In this document: positions 1 to 9,375 of the stretch, piece by piece | How the letters are laid out: each line of letters starts with the position of its first letter | Numbering within the stretch: the first letter of the stretch is position 1 | NCBI GenBank assembly: GCA_002413455.1 | Contig: DHXA01000002.1 | Location: forward strand, 10,676 to 65,369 | DNA length: 54,694 bases | Direction of reading: 5' to 3' | From: Rhodanobacter sp. UBA5168 | GTDB lineage: Bacteria; Pseudomonadota; Gammaproteobacteria; Xanthomonadales; Rhodanobacteraceae | The notes under the pieces: model-generated | Database searches by the model: none | Told to the model about the DNA's origin: nothing | What the model saw: only the letters and a program-made list of their open reading frames with translations | Program-made: the position numbers and the translations under genes

Positions 1-671
1 CGCGCCTCGACCTTGCGTTCGTCGCGCGCCTTGAACACCACGCCCATGCCGCCACGGCCAATCTCCCTCTCGAGGTAGAAGCGACCCTTGAGCAGTGAGC
101 CCACGGTGACAAAGTCACCCTCCGCCGCGTCGGAGATATGCTGCCAGCTGGACTGGCTACTGCTGATGCTGGAGCCGGTGCCTTGTGTGCCGGTAGCGCG
201 TTCACGCCCCGGCGGCGGTGGCCCACCCGATGCGGGCTTGACCATGGTGGCTTCGTCCGCGACAGGCGGTGCGGGGCGGGCGGTGGTCTTGACCACCGTG
301 ATCTCGTCCAGGTCCGCCGGTGGCGGCGCAGGGCGCGAGGTCGGCTGCAAACGGGTGATATCGTCGTCAGAAGCGGCCACCGGTGCGGGTGGGCGCCGGG
401 TCGTCGGCTTGACCATGGTGATCTCGACGTCACCATCGGGTTCCGCCGAAGCCGCCTGCGACTGCGACTGCGTAATGGTCAACTTGGCCAGAAGCGCCTT
501 GATGATGAGCGGCTCGACTTCGCCTTCGGTGCGCTGCTGCTCAAGCCACGCGATTTCCGCCTGATGCTCGGCTTCGGGCAGCGCACCACGCGCCGTCACC
601 GCTTCGAACAGGGCGGGTAGTCTGAGCTTGTCGCTCAGGTAGGCGGAAACCAGTTCGACGATGGAATTCAT
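1..671 (-). CDS. ppkA: T6SS Ser/Thr protein kinase PpkA, N-terminal part (runs off left edge)
   Basis: Only the first 223 codons are in the window. The start is the ATG at 671, 16 bp after the pppA stop. Residues 1-70 look like a small helical domain. Residues about 80-150 form a Pro/Thr-rich linker with four imperfect repeats around ITMVKPT, ITRLQPT, ITVVKTT and ATMVKPA. A Hanks-type kinase domain begins near residue 195, with the glycine loop GRGGMGVVFKARD at about 205-217. The catalytic lobe lies beyond the edge. By family knowledge, PpkA autophosphorylates on Thr, is read by the FHA protein (TagH here) and triggers T6SS assembly; PppA reverses this. Being last of tagF-pppA-ppkA on the minus strand fits that role. 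Confidence 0.9.
   Translation of the reverse strand, partial: MNSIVELVSAYLSDKLRLPALFEAVTARGALPEAEHQAEIAWLEQQRTEGEVEPLIIKALLAKLTITQSQSQAASAEPDGDVEITMVKPTTRRPPAPVAASDDDITRLQPTSRPAPPPADLDEITVVKTTARPAPPVADEATMVKPASGGPPPPGRERATGTQGTGSSISSSQSSWQHISDAAEGDFVTVGSLLKGRFYLEREIGRGGMGVVFKARDERKVEA
234..425 (-). repeat. Four Thr/Pro-rich repeats in the PpkA linker
   Basis: In-frame degenerate repeats encode [acidic]-(I/A)-T-x-x-x-(P/T)-(T/A)-x-R-P-style units at PpkA residues about 83-146, between the N-terminal domain and the kinase domain. Each unit keeps a Thr just after acidic residues (VEIT, DDIT, DEIT, DEAT). Confidence 0.6.
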
Positions 672-687
672 GGCTGGGGAGTTTTCA

Positions 688-1407
688 TCATTCTTGGAGG
701 CGTACGACGACGGCCGAAATGTTGTCCCGCCCGGCACGGCTCAAGGCAAGCTCGAACAGACTGGCAACGAGATCCTGCGGTTGCTGGATGCGGCGGCATT
801 CGTCGTCGAGCTCGGCATCGGACATTTCCTTGTTGATGCCATCGGAACAAAGCACGAATTCCGTGCCCGGGCGATTGCCGGCAATGACCCAATCCACAAA
901 CAACTGCTCTTCGGCGCCGACCGCGCGCGTGAGCACACCGGAGCCGGCCTGCGGTGGCGCCGGGGTGGCGCCGAAATGGGTGATGTCGTCCTCGCCACCG
1001 TGTACGTGGTCGCGCGTTATCTGGCGCAGACGGTTGTCTTCGAAACAATAGGCGCGGCTGTCTCCGACCCAGCCGCACAGCATGAACTCCTTGTCGTGCA
1101 CGAGCACCACCACGGTCGACCCGATCAGGTCGACACCGCGGGTGGCAGCGGTCTGCAGCAGGTCGGCATTGACCTGGACCAGGGTGTCCTCGATCGTTTC
1201 GATGAAATCGAACACGCTGCCGGTGCGCGGCAAGGCAGCGAGCCGCTCGACGATCATCGTGCTGGCGTAGTCGCCGGCGGAGTGTCCGCCGAGGCCATCG
1301 GCGACAACCCACAAGCCGACCTCGTCCCGAACCAGGATGGCGTCCTCGTTGTGCTTTCGGATCTTCCCGGTCACCGTGCGGCCCGCGGAAACGTATCGAG
1401 TCGTCAT
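688..1407 (-). CDS. pppA: T6SS PP2C-family phosphatase PppA
   Basis: This is a 239-aa PP2C-type Ser/Thr phosphatase. Metal-binding and catalytic motifs are intact in order: NEDA near residue 20, VADGLGGHSAGD near 36, GSTVV near 96, GDSRAY near 114, LTRAVG near 160, CSDGINKEMSD near 187 and GRDNISAVVV at the end. By family it dephosphorylates the FHA protein and PpkA substrates and switches T6SS firing off. Its ATG overlaps the tagF stop by 4 bp (ATGA), and ppkA follows, so the three are translationally linked. Length is normal for a stand-alone PppA. Confidence 0.93.
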   Translation of the reverse strand: MTTRYVSAGRTVTGKIRKHNEDAILVRDEVGLWVVADGLGGHSAGDYASTMIVERLAALPRTGSVFDFIETIEDTLVQVNADLLQTAATRGVDLIGSTVVVLVHDKEFMLCGWVGDSRAYCFEDNRLRQITRDHVHGGEDDITHFGATPAPPQAGSGVLTRAVGAEEQLFVDWVIAGNRPGTEFVLCSDGINKEMSDAELDDECRRIQQPQDLVASLFELALSRAGRDNISAVVVRLQE

Positions 1408-3005
1408 GCGTCAATCTCGATGATCGCCAACGGCCACTGGGTCGCATCCGCGCCAAGGCCTGCAGCGGTGGCAAGGTGCAGGCGCGCGTCGTCGCATGAC
1501 GGCATCGCAAGGCTGCACGCGAGGACTTCCGGTGGCAGTTGCAGCAATTGCTGGGTCGCCATCAGCAACAGGCGATCACCTGCCTGGACAGCACAGAAGA
1601 CCTCGCTGCAGGTCGGCTGCACCGTCGCACCAAGACCGGGCGAGGCCAGCGAAACCCGGCTGAACAACAGATCGTTGAAATCAACGTCGACGCGGGCATC
1701 GACGAGCGGCGATGGCGTGCTCTTGGCGAAGTACGGTTGCAGCCGCCCCTGCCGCCAATGCCATGCAGCCGCCGTGCCGATCCGCAGCAGATCGGCCTGG
1801 CCGCTCGCCACGTGCACGGCGATCACCGCACAATCCTCCAGTACCGGATCGATCAGGTCCTCGCTGGAATGCCGCAGCGGCGGGTTCAACGCCATGATCC
1901 GCGTGCGCAAGGTCTGCATGCCGGCAGCCAGATCGCCGGCGGCCAGGTCACGGCCGATCGCGAACACGGCAGTGGCTGCCCGCTGTCGCGGGTCGGGGCT
2001 GCCGACTTCGACCGCCAGCAGAGTCAGGGCGCAGTCCGCGCGGCTCAATACCATCACACCCGCGCCGGGATCGACGGGTGTCGATGCAATGGTCACGGCA
2101 TGTACCGTAGGGGCCGTCGAAATCGCCGGCTCCGGCACCGCAGCCAGATCGGAAAACAGTGCCGGATCGTCCGGCAGCCACGCAACAGATGTCGCCGTCG
2201 GTGGCACCACCGTCGGCACCTCGCCCGACCTGATGGCAAAGTCAGCGGCAGTTTGCGGATGCTGAGTCACGGCGCCGAACATCCCCATCGATTGCCATGG
2301 CGAGTTGCTGTAACCGGCATCGAGAAACCCGGCATAGGCCGTCGGCTGCGGCAGACCGTTGGTGATCAATACACTTGCCGGCACCCGCTCGGTCCCCGTC
2401 GTCCACCACAGGCACCAGCTGCCGGGCGTGCCCGCCAGGCGCGCCCACAATTCTCCCAAAAACGCCCCTGTGCCGCCGCGAACCGGCAGCGGCAGGCGCC
2501 AGTGACTGGCCGCGTTCCAATCGATGCCATGCAGAATTTGCAGCGCGTCTGGCTGCCCTGCATCGAGCGGACCCGCCAGGGCGGCCACCTGCTCGTCAAA
2601 CACATCCACACTGATCGAGGCATCGGCTTGTGCGGCGAAGTGCACCTGCTCGGCCAGATCGAACCAGCTGCCGCCTGCCGTCAACGCGCGAGTGCAGAAC
2701 CCCGCACCAGCGGCGATCGGCGCGGCGATGACCATCGGAAAACAACGCCCGACCCGATCCACGCCCGGCCCCATGACCCCAGCCCAGGCCGACTCCCCGC
2801 ACACCGCGGGCCCGAGCAGGAAGCGCCACGCCGGACTGGCGTGATAAGCCTCGTGCCAGGCCCCATTCAGCGCGCTGCGACTTTCCGCCACCGCACTTTC
2901 GAAGTGGTGGTCCCACGCGTCGACAAAACCGGGTGGCAACCGCCGCTGCACGAAATCCCCGGCACTGGGCAGCTTTCCGAAAAAGCCTGCGACGGGATTC
3001 GGCAT
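1404..3005 (-). CDS. tagF: TagF, post-translational T6SS regulator, with a C-terminal degenerate PP2C-like domain
   Basis: The 533-aa protein begins with a typical TagF/ImpM domain (GFFGKLPSAGDFVQRRLP at residues 8-25, then FLLGPAVCG and GRCFPMVIA), about residues 1-230. By family TagF holds the T6SS off, probably by titrating the FHA protein. A Pro/Ala-rich linker leads to a second domain from about residue 305 to the end. It has the spacing of a PP2C fold (DLLRIGTAAAWHWRQGRL resembles the GDSRAY region, and QAGDRLLLMAT resembles GDxLLLCSDG) but lacks the DGxGG and SDG aspartates, so it is probably inactive. TagF-PppA fusions are known elsewhere; here an intact pppA also follows with a 4-bp overlap. 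The gene starts 4 bp after tssM. Confidence 0.87.
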   Translation of the reverse strand: MPNPVAGFFGKLPSAGDFVQRRLPPGFVDAWDHHFESAVAESRSALNGAWHEAYHASPAWRFLLGPAVCGESAWAGVMGPGVDRVGRCFPMVIAAPIAAGAGFCTRALTAGGSWFDLAEQVHFAAQADASISVDVFDEQVAALAGPLDAGQPDALQILHGIDWNAASHWRLPLPVRGGTGAFLGELWARLAGTPGSWCLWWTTGTERVPASVLITNGLPQPTAYAGFLDAGYSNSPWQSMGMFGAVTQHPQTAADFAIRSGEVPTVVPPTATSVAWLPDDPALFSDLAAVPEPAISTAPTVHAVTIASTPVDPGAGVMVLSRADCALTLLAVEVGSPDPRQRAATAVFAIGRDLAAGDLAAGMQTLRTRIMALNPPLRHSSEDLIDPVLEDCAVIAVHVASGQADLLRIGTAAAWHWRQGRLQPYFAKSTPSPLVDARVDVDFNDLLFSRVSLASPGLGATVQPTCSEVFCAVQAGDRLLLMATQQLLQLPPEVLACSLAMPSCDDARLHLATAAGLGADATQWPLAIIEIDA

Positions 3006-3009
3006 GCGC

Positions 3010-6000
3010 CTATCCCCCGCACCGGAAGCTGGACAAGGCGTTGCTCAGGAACGGGTTCTTGAGATTGTTGGCCTGGATCGTCACCTTTGCGACGTGGCCG
3101 CCGAAGTTGAAGCTGGCGACGAAACGCAGATCGGATTGCTTCTGCAGGTTGGCTGCCTGCAACGCGCGGAAGAACGCCCAGTCGCCGTGATAGGCGAACG
3201 TCGTCAGCAACGCGCCGGAAGGATCATAGGCGGAAATCGAGACGGAACCCGGCACCGGGCCCGGCCATTTCATGGCGACATTCGTCGCGCCGCCGGCCTG
3301 GTACTCGTACTTCTGTCCATCGACATTGATGACCAACTTGCCGATGCCGGCATCGAGCACGGGCGTGAGCAGGGTGAAGTCGACCTCCGGCATATTGCCG
3401 CTGCGGAAGAACATCTGCTTGATGCGATCGGCACCCTGCATCTGTGCCAGCATGCCGGCCGAACCGCTGACCGCACCAGGTCCGGTCTTCCATTGCCAAT
3501 TGCGGCCGCTGGCATCGATCAGCTTGCCGAGCGTCTGCGTGTAGAAGCTGTCGAAGCGGCCGCCGTAGCCGAACATTTCACCGAAGTTCTGCAACGGAAT
3601 GTCGTTGTTGCTGGACGGCGAGAACGGATAGCGACCGCGCGTGTAGTCCGCGCAGTCCTTTGCGACCACCTGCTGGAACTGGTCGTCGAGCGCGCCCTTG
3701 GTGCCACTGGCCACCAATGCCTGGCTCTTGCCGGTGAGTGCCGCAAACCAGCCGGAAGCCGGTGCTGGCAACTGCGCGGCCGCCTGCTGCGCCATCAGCA
3801 GCTGCGGGTTGGGCTGACCTGCGCTGGAGCTGAAATCGCCCATCGTCAGCAAGGTCTTGCTGAGATCATCGAGCACCTTCAGCGTCTGATCGATCGGTGC
3901 GGCACCGGGCGCGCCGTCGCTGAGCTTGTTGATCTGTTCGAAATGATCGCTGATCACCTGCCCCGGCTTTGCGCTCGCCGCATCGGCCCCGGGCGTGTCA
4001 CCACCGCCCGCGCCGACCTGCGCCAGCGCCCTGGCCAACGCGGTCTGCGTAGCCTTCTTCTGCGCCAGCTTCTTCGCCACATCCTCGGCCTTGTCGGCGG
4101 CATCCGCAGGTGGTGCGCGCATCAGGTCGTTGGTGTTGTCACGAACCACTTTCAGCAACAGCTTCAGTGGTGAATTGGGGCCAGCCAGTTTGGCGGCGAT
4201 GGCGCTGGCATCCTGGATGTTGTTGATCGGCTGCAATTCCAGGTCGTTGAGGATGGCGTCCCAGGCCTTGATGTAATCCTGCTCGTAAAGCGCGAGCACC
4301 TGCTGGGCCAACTGGGCCTTCTGCAGCGAATCGATCTTGCTGGCACCGAATACCCAGTCGTCGTCGGCGAATTGCGTCACCGCCTGCTCGATACCCTTGT
4401 CGACCTCGTTCTTGAACGCCGGCTGCGTGAACAGCGCAGGCAATGGTTCGGACAGCGCCGCACCGCTCTTGCGCCGGTATACGTTGCCGAGCAGGCCAAG
4501 CTCCTTGTCCAGCTGCAGCGGCGCATAGCCGCCGTTGTCCGCCGTGAGCTTGATGCTGCCGTAGATCAGGGTGGGCAGATCCGCGGTGCGCAAAGTGTTG
4601 CGTGCCTGCTCCACCAGCCCGGCATCCAGGTTCAGTGCACGCAGGCGCCCCTCGTGCCCGACCAGTGCGTCGAAGTGCTTGCTCAGTGCCTTCTGCAGCA
4701 CCGGATCGGCCGGAAACAGGCGGCGCCACTCGATGCCGGCCAGGGCCACGATCTGGTCGTGGTCCAGATGCTCAGGCTCGCCAAGCATCAGATAGCCCTT
4801 CAGGTAGTAGTAGAGCATCTGCGGATCGGCCGCGTTCGCGGCGAGGCCGGCGCGAAACTGCGACGCCACCCCCGGCAAGAGAATGCCGTTGAGCTCGCGG
4901 TAATACGCATCACGCACCTCGTCGCCCACGGCGTTGCCCTGATACAGGCCGAAGCGCATCGACAGCGGCACGTTGTCCTTGTGCTGCTCGGCGACATCCA
5001 CCGCGGCCGACAAAGCCTCCAGGCGTTCCAGCACCAGCGCGAAGTACGCCTGCTGGTTCGGTGCCAGCGACATGTCGCTCTGTGCCGGGTATTTCTGCAA
5101 AGCGCCTTGCACTTGAGCCAGGTAAGTGCCGTTGCGGCGATAACTGCTGGCCAGTCCAAAAACCAGCAACGCACACACCAGCAGCACACCGACATAGGAG
5201 ACTGCCTGCAGCAGGATCTTCTGCCGCTCCAGCCTGGGATTGGTGCCGGCAAAACCCGATTCCTTGAACAACACGTCCTTGAGCAGACGCTCGACGAAGA
5301 ACGTGCGGCTCTGCGCGCCCGGCACGTGCAGCCGCGAAGCGTCCAAGCCGAACGTGCGCGCCACTGCGCCCATCATGCGGTCGATCGGCGTGCCTTCCTG
5401 CGTGCCCGAAGTGAAATAGGCGCCACGCAACAGCAGCGGCGCATCGTACTGATGCCCGGTGAACACGCCTTCGACAAACTGCCGGGTGATTTCACGCAGG
5501 GCGCCGAGCTGCTGCGGGAACGACAGGATCGCCGCACGCCGGCTGCGGTCGCGCTCGCCATGCAGGCGGTCGAGGATGCGTGTGTTGAGTCGGTCCAGCA
5601 GCAGGTTGAACTCGTCGAGAAATTGCTTCGCAGCGGTGCCGTCCATGGTCTTGTCGACCGGAAACGACATGCCCCAGACCTGGCTGCGCAGCTCCGGGTT
5701 CAGGTCATCGAAGAATTCGGTGAAGCCCGCCACGAGGTCGCACTTGGTGAAGACCAGGTAGGCCGGCACGCCGATGCGCAGGTGCTTGGCAAGTTCGTCC
5801 AGACGCTGGCGGATCGCCAGAATGTGCTGCTGGCGGCCGCTGGCGTCCAGTGTCAGCAGATCGGACAGACTCATCGCCACGATCACGCCATTGATCGGCC
5901 GCCGCTTGCGGTACTTGCGCAGCAAAGTGAGAAACTCCTCCCACGCCGAGGCGTCCGCCCCGCGGTCGGAATCCTGCGTGGTGTAACGGCCGGCGGTGTC

Positions 6001-6546
6001 GAGAAACACGGCTTCGTCGGTGAACCACCAGTCGCAGTTGCGGGTGCCGCCCACGCCACGGATCGCTTCCTTGCCAAACTTGTTCGACAGCGGGAAATTG
6101 AGCCCCGAGTTCTGCAGCAGCGTGCTCTTGCCGGAACCCGGCGGCCCAATCACCACGTACCACGGCAGCGCGTAGAGATTGGTGCCGCCGCTGCGATTCT
6201 TGCGCAGGGTTTCCACCGCTTCCTGGAAGCGGCCCTGCAATTGCGCACGCTCGTTGGCAGAGCGCTCATCGCGCTCGCCAACGCCGGCCGGTGCGCCCTG
6301 GTCACTCAGGTCGCTGGCCATCTGTTTGGCCTTGCCGCGCACCCGCAGTTGCTGGATCTGCAGCCACACCGCCCAGATCACCACGATCATGATGATCAGC
6401 AACAACCGCACGACCGGACTCGTCAGCGGCTGTGATTCGCCGAAGCCGAGATAGGGGCCGCCAAACCAGATCAGCAACGACAGCAGCAACAGGCCGACGA
6501 GGGTGATGAACAGGCCGGATTTGAACAGCGCAAGAAGCTTGCCCAC
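3010..6546 (-). CDS. tssM: TssM (IcmF family), inner-membrane T6SS component
   Basis: The 1178-aa length is normal for the family. Two N-terminal membrane segments lie at about residues 11-34 and 45-65. A cytoplasmic NTPase-like domain has Walker A GPPGSGKST at 134-142. A third membrane segment (YVGVLLVCALLVFGLASSY) lies near 440, followed by a long periplasmic region with the IcmF-related and C-terminal beta domains. It pairs with TssL to form the trans-envelope complex that anchors the baseplate. It starts 5 bp after the tssL stop and is followed 4 bp later by tagF. Confidence 0.97.
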   Translation of the reverse strand: MGKLLALFKSGLFITLVGLLLLSLLIWFGGPYLGFGESQPLTSPVVRLLLIIMIVVIWAVWLQIQQLRVRGKAKQMASDLSDQGAPAGVGERDERSANERAQLQGRFQEAVETLRKNRSGGTNLYALPWYVVIGPPGSGKSTLLQNSGLNFPLSNKFGKEAIRGVGGTRNCDWWFTDEAVFLDTAGRYTTQDSDRGADASAWEEFLTLLRKYRKRRPINGVIVAMSLSDLLTLDASGRQQHILAIRQRLDELAKHLRIGVPAYLVFTKCDLVAGFTEFFDDLNPELRSQVWGMSFPVDKTMDGTAAKQFLDEFNLLLDRLNTRILDRLHGERDRSRRAAILSFPQQLGALREITRQFVEGVFTGHQYDAPLLLRGAYFTSGTQEGTPIDRMMGAVARTFGLDASRLHVPGAQSRTFFVERLLKDVLFKESGFAGTNPRLERQKILLQAVSYVGVLLVCALLVFGLASSYRRNGTYLAQVQGALQKYPAQSDMSLAPNQQAYFALVLERLEALSAAVDVAEQHKDNVPLSMRFGLYQGNAVGDEVRDAYYRELNGILLPGVASQFRAGLAANAADPQMLYYYLKGYLMLGEPEHLDHDQIVALAGIEWRRLFPADPVLQKALSKHFDALVGHEGRLRALNLDAGLVEQARNTLRTADLPTLIYGSIKLTADNGGYAPLQLDKELGLLGNVYRRKSGAALSEPLPALFTQPAFKNEVDKGIEQAVTQFADDDWVFGASKIDSLQKAQLAQQVLALYEQDYIKAWDAILNDLELQPINNIQDASAIAAKLAGPNSPLKLLLKVVRDNTNDLMRAPPADAADKAEDVAKKLAQKKATQTALARALAQVGAGGGDTPGADAASAKPGQVISDHFEQINKLSDGAPGAAPIDQTLKVLDDLSKTLLTMGDFSSSAGQPNPQLLMAQQAAAQLPAPASGWFAALTGKSQALVASGTKGALDDQFQQVVAKDCADYTRGRYPFSPSSNNDIPLQNFGEMFGYGGRFDSFYTQTLGKLIDASGRNWQWKTGPGAVSGSAGMLAQMQGADRIKQMFFRSGNMPEVDFTLLTPVLDAGIGKLVINVDGQKYEYQAGGATNVAMKWPGPVPGSVSISAYDPSGALLTTFAYHGDWAFFRALQAANLQKQSDLRFVASFNFGGHVAKVTIQANNLKNPFLSNALSSFRCGG

Positions 6547-6551
6547 GATGT

Positions 6552-7913
6552 TCAGTCCTCCGGGCTGTAAAGGATTTCGACGCGGCGATTGCGCGCGCGA
6601 TTTTCCGGACGGTCGGCTGGCAGAGCGATCGGCTGTGACGACCCCGCTCCGCTGGACTCCAGGCGCCCCGCGTTGTCGATGCCCTGACTCAGGATCTGCA
6701 CCACCGAACGCGCGCGTTCCGCCGAAAGCGCGTAGTTGTCCTTGAACTTCAGCGAATGCACGGGCTGATCGTCGGTATGGCCGACCACAATCACCCGCCC
6801 CGGCACCTGATTCAGTGCCGCGGTGATCGCGCGCAGCATCGGGACCTGCTTTGCGGTGACTTCGGTGCCGCCCGAGGCGAACATGGCTGTCGCATTCAGA
6901 CGGACCAGCGCGGAGCCGTCCGGCTTTTCATCAACGGTCAGCGCGCCGGCCTGCTCTTCGGGCGCCAGTAGTTGCTTCAGGCTCTTGCGCGCGACCTTGG
7001 GTTGCGTCTGCCTGAGCCGCGCCTCATCCGGAGGCACGGCACCTTTCAGTCCGATCTGCGCGACCTGCGCGCTCACCGGCGAGGACAGTTCGTTCAATCG
7101 CGTGTAGAAATACAGAAAGGCACCCAGCAGCAGACACGCCCCGGCGGCCACGATCACCCACAACGGTACGTAACGAACCAGCGGGTTGCGCCGATCCTCG
7201 ATGCCTTTCCAGTGCGGCGCCAATTCTTCTGCCGCCGGAGCACGCTGCCCTTTCAACCGCCGATACAGGTCTTCCTGGATGTCTGCCAGCTTTGCGCGGC
7301 CATCGGCCTCGATCTGGTAGCGCCCGCCGAAACCCAGTGCAAGGCAGATGTACATCAGTTCGATCAGATCGATATGGCGCGAGAAGTCCGCGCACAGCCG
7401 ATCGAGGATGACGAAAAACTTTTCGCCACCGTAGGATTCGCCATGGAAGATCACCAGCAGGGTCTTGGCCGCCCAGCCGCTTTGTTGGCCCCACGGCGTG
7501 TTCATCACCGACTCGTCGAGCGTGGAACACAGCACGTAGCGCGCCGCGGTAATGGTTTGCGCGGCTATGCCGGCGGCCTGCGCATGGCTCTCGAACTGAC
7601 GTACCTGGGCGATCACCTGGTCGCGCAGGTGTGCCGCATCGGGCTGGGACACGCTGTTGCGCAGTTGCACGGCGAGCAGCAGCAGCGGGCTCGCCGCCTG
7701 CACCAGTGCGTTCAACCCGCCGCCCAGAAAATCACTGATGGCCGCTGGCGGCGCCATGTCGACGCGCGACGCGGGCCCTCTTGCCGGCGCAGCTGCCGGC
7801 CTCGCTGCAGGCGCAGGGGTAGGTGCGGGAGCTGGTGGCGTCGGCGCGCCGCGCGGACGGACTACCGTGGCATCACGCAGGGGATCGTCGTCGTTGGGAC
7901 CGTTGGTGCTCAT
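6552..7913 (-). CDS. tssL: TssL (DotU family) with a fused C-terminal OmpA/peptidoglycan-binding domain
   Basis: 453 aa. The ATG at 7913 is chosen because AGAGG lies 8-10 bp upstream and the tssK stop ends at 7918; an in-frame start at 7964 would overlap tssK. Order of parts: a Pro/Ala-rich N-terminus, a DotU domain (about residues 60-240), one membrane segment (VPLWVIVAAGACLLLGAFLYF, about 250-275), then a periplasmic OmpA/MotB-like domain with VIVVGHTDDQPVHS, LSAERA and NRRVEI. This is the extended TssL type that carries its own cell-wall anchor, so no separate TagL/TagP would be needed. Confidence 0.95.
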   Translation of the reverse strand: MSTNGPNDDDPLRDATVVRPRGAPTPPAPAPTPAPAARPAAAPARGPASRVDMAPPAAISDFLGGGLNALVQAASPLLLLAVQLRNSVSQPDAAHLRDQVIAQVRQFESHAQAAGIAAQTITAARYVLCSTLDESVMNTPWGQQSGWAAKTLLVIFHGESYGGEKFFVILDRLCADFSRHIDLIELMYICLALGFGGRYQIEADGRAKLADIQEDLYRRLKGQRAPAAEELAPHWKGIEDRRNPLVRYVPLWVIVAAGACLLLGAFLYFYTRLNELSSPVSAQVAQIGLKGAVPPDEARLRQTQPKVARKSLKQLLAPEEQAGALTVDEKPDGSALVRLNATAMFASGGTEVTAKQVPMLRAITAALNQVPGRVIVVGHTDDQPVHSLKFKDNYALSAERARSVVQILSQGIDNAGRLESSGAGSSQPIALPADRPENRARNRRVEILYSPED

Positions 7914-7917
7914 GCGC

Positions 7918-9255
7918 TCAACCTCTGATCGCCCACAGTTGCAGGTCGAGACCGGCGAACTCACCGCCGAAGTGGAAGGCGATACCGCCGGACGTCTTAA
8001 GGGCTCGCCACATCGGCGAGTTCTTGTCGAACTCGAAATACAGGTAGCCGGAGTTGTATGGAATCTGTCGCGGAGCTACCGGCATCGGCGACACCGGAAT
8101 GCCCGGCAACTGCAGGTTCACCAGATCACGGATCTTCTCGACCGGACCGATCTTCGATTGCGCCGGCAGCTGCCGGCGCAGGTCTTCGGATTTGAGGTCA
8201 GCCTTGGCAGCCAGCACAAAGCCGGCCGTGTCGAGCAAGCTCAGGTCTGGCACCACGGCAACCCATACCCCGAACTTGCGCTGCTGCAGCGGGATCGGAA
8301 TGGCGGTCTGTTCCATCACCGCGCTGAGGCTGTTGCGCAGCGCGACGATCAGCGGCTCGAAGCTTTCGTACAGAGCCTCGTGCCGGTACGGCGGAAACGC
8401 CGGCGGGCGCTTCCCGCTGGCGGTGAACGTGGACAGCTCGCCAGCCATCCCCGCCAGCACGCGGTAAAAATCTTCCGGATGCAGTATCGGCGCCGCAGCC
8501 AGGTGCGCGATCAGCGGCTGATAGCGATTCACCACCTGCAGCAGCAGGAAATCGGCGATCTCGGCGGCACCGCCGCGATCGGTGACCGCCACGCGGCTGG
8601 CCAGCGCCTCGCCGCGCTGATGCAGCAAACCAAGCAGCTCGGTAAGAAACGTCGTGAGCCGTGGCGCGGCATGGCAGCTGAGCGCCGTGGGCATGAAGGA
8701 TTCTTCGAGGATCACGCGCCGATCGGAGCGGCACTCCACGATCCGCGCCAGCGGAATCTGCGCCAGACCTTCCAGTGGTTGCGACTGCGGCAGCAGGCGG
8801 CTGTTGAGGCCGCCCACTTCCAGCGGAGTCAGCCCATCGACGCTGCCGGAGGCATCGCGCACCTCGGTTTCCCGCACCCTGAACCGAAACAGCTTTTCAG
8901 CGGGCGCATCGGGCCGGCCGCTGTCCGGTTGTGCCGGCGAGCGCAGCGGCAGGGTCAGAAAGACGGTCTGGTCACGCCAGTTGCCATCAACCTCCAGCGC
9001 CAGCGGCAATGGATCGTCGCCGGGCATCGAAAATGGCGTGCCGTCGGGGAAGACGCCACGGGCACGCTTGACGCCCAGCTTGCCGATGGCAAGCAGGTCG
9101 GTCTCCAGCTCCAGTTCGGAGAACCCCCATGTATAAGGGCGCAGGCTACCGGCGCGCAGTTCCACGAAGCGCTCGAGGTAGCGTTCCTGCTGCTGCAGAT
9201 GCTGGGGACGAAGGAACAAACCTTCGCTCCAGACGACCTTGTTGTTATCCGTCAT
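7918..9255 (-). CDS. tssK: TssK, T6SS baseplate-membrane complex connector
   Basis: 445 aa. It begins MTDNNKVVWSEGLFLRPQHL, the characteristic TssK N-terminus (WxEGxFLRPQHxQ). An in-frame start at 9303 exists, but the ATG at 9255 has AGGGGCAGG about 10 bp upstream and matches the family start. TssK trimers link TssF/TssG wedges to the TssL/TssM complex. The C-terminal region retains VAPRQIPYNSGYLYFEF and GGIAFHFGGEF, typical of the receptor-like head. Length is normal. 4 bp separate it from tssL. Confidence 0.96.
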   Translation of the reverse strand: MTDNNKVVWSEGLFLRPQHLQQQERYLERFVELRAGSLRPYTWGFSELELETDLLAIGKLGVKRARGVFPDGTPFSMPGDDPLPLALEVDGNWRDQTVFLTLPLRSPAQPDSGRPDAPAEKLFRFRVRETEVRDASGSVDGLTPLEVGGLNSRLLPQSQPLEGLAQIPLARIVECRSDRRVILEESFMPTALSCHAAPRLTTFLTELLGLLHQRGEALASRVAVTDRGGAAEIADFLLLQVVNRYQPLIAHLAAAPILHPEDFYRVLAGMAGELSTFTASGKRPPAFPPYRHEALYESFEPLIVALRNSLSAVMEQTAIPIPLQQRKFGVWVAVVPDLSLLDTAGFVLAAKADLKSEDLRRQLPAQSKIGPVEKIRDLVNLQLPGIPVSPMPVAPRQIPYNSGYLYFEFDKNSPMWRALKTSGGIAFHFGGEFAGLDLQLWAIRG

Positions 9256-9375
9256 GCGTCGCGCCTGCCCCTGTGAGATGTCCCCGGCTGCGCTGCCGGA
9301 CATTCCCGCGGCGGCGGCATGCCGCTCGCCCCCGCGTCCCCTGAATATTTTCCGCTGCCCCCCGTCCCGATGCCC

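Noticed and set aside
4372..6435. Very long open frame (687 codons) on the plus strand opposite tssM
   Set aside because: It mirrors the codon pattern of tssM in a high-GC gene, is Arg/Gln/His-rich and has no recognisable domain. Similar antisense frames lie opposite tagF (661-2265), the TPR-methyltransferase (13881-15260), the SulP gene (42726-44321) and petB (52072-53493).
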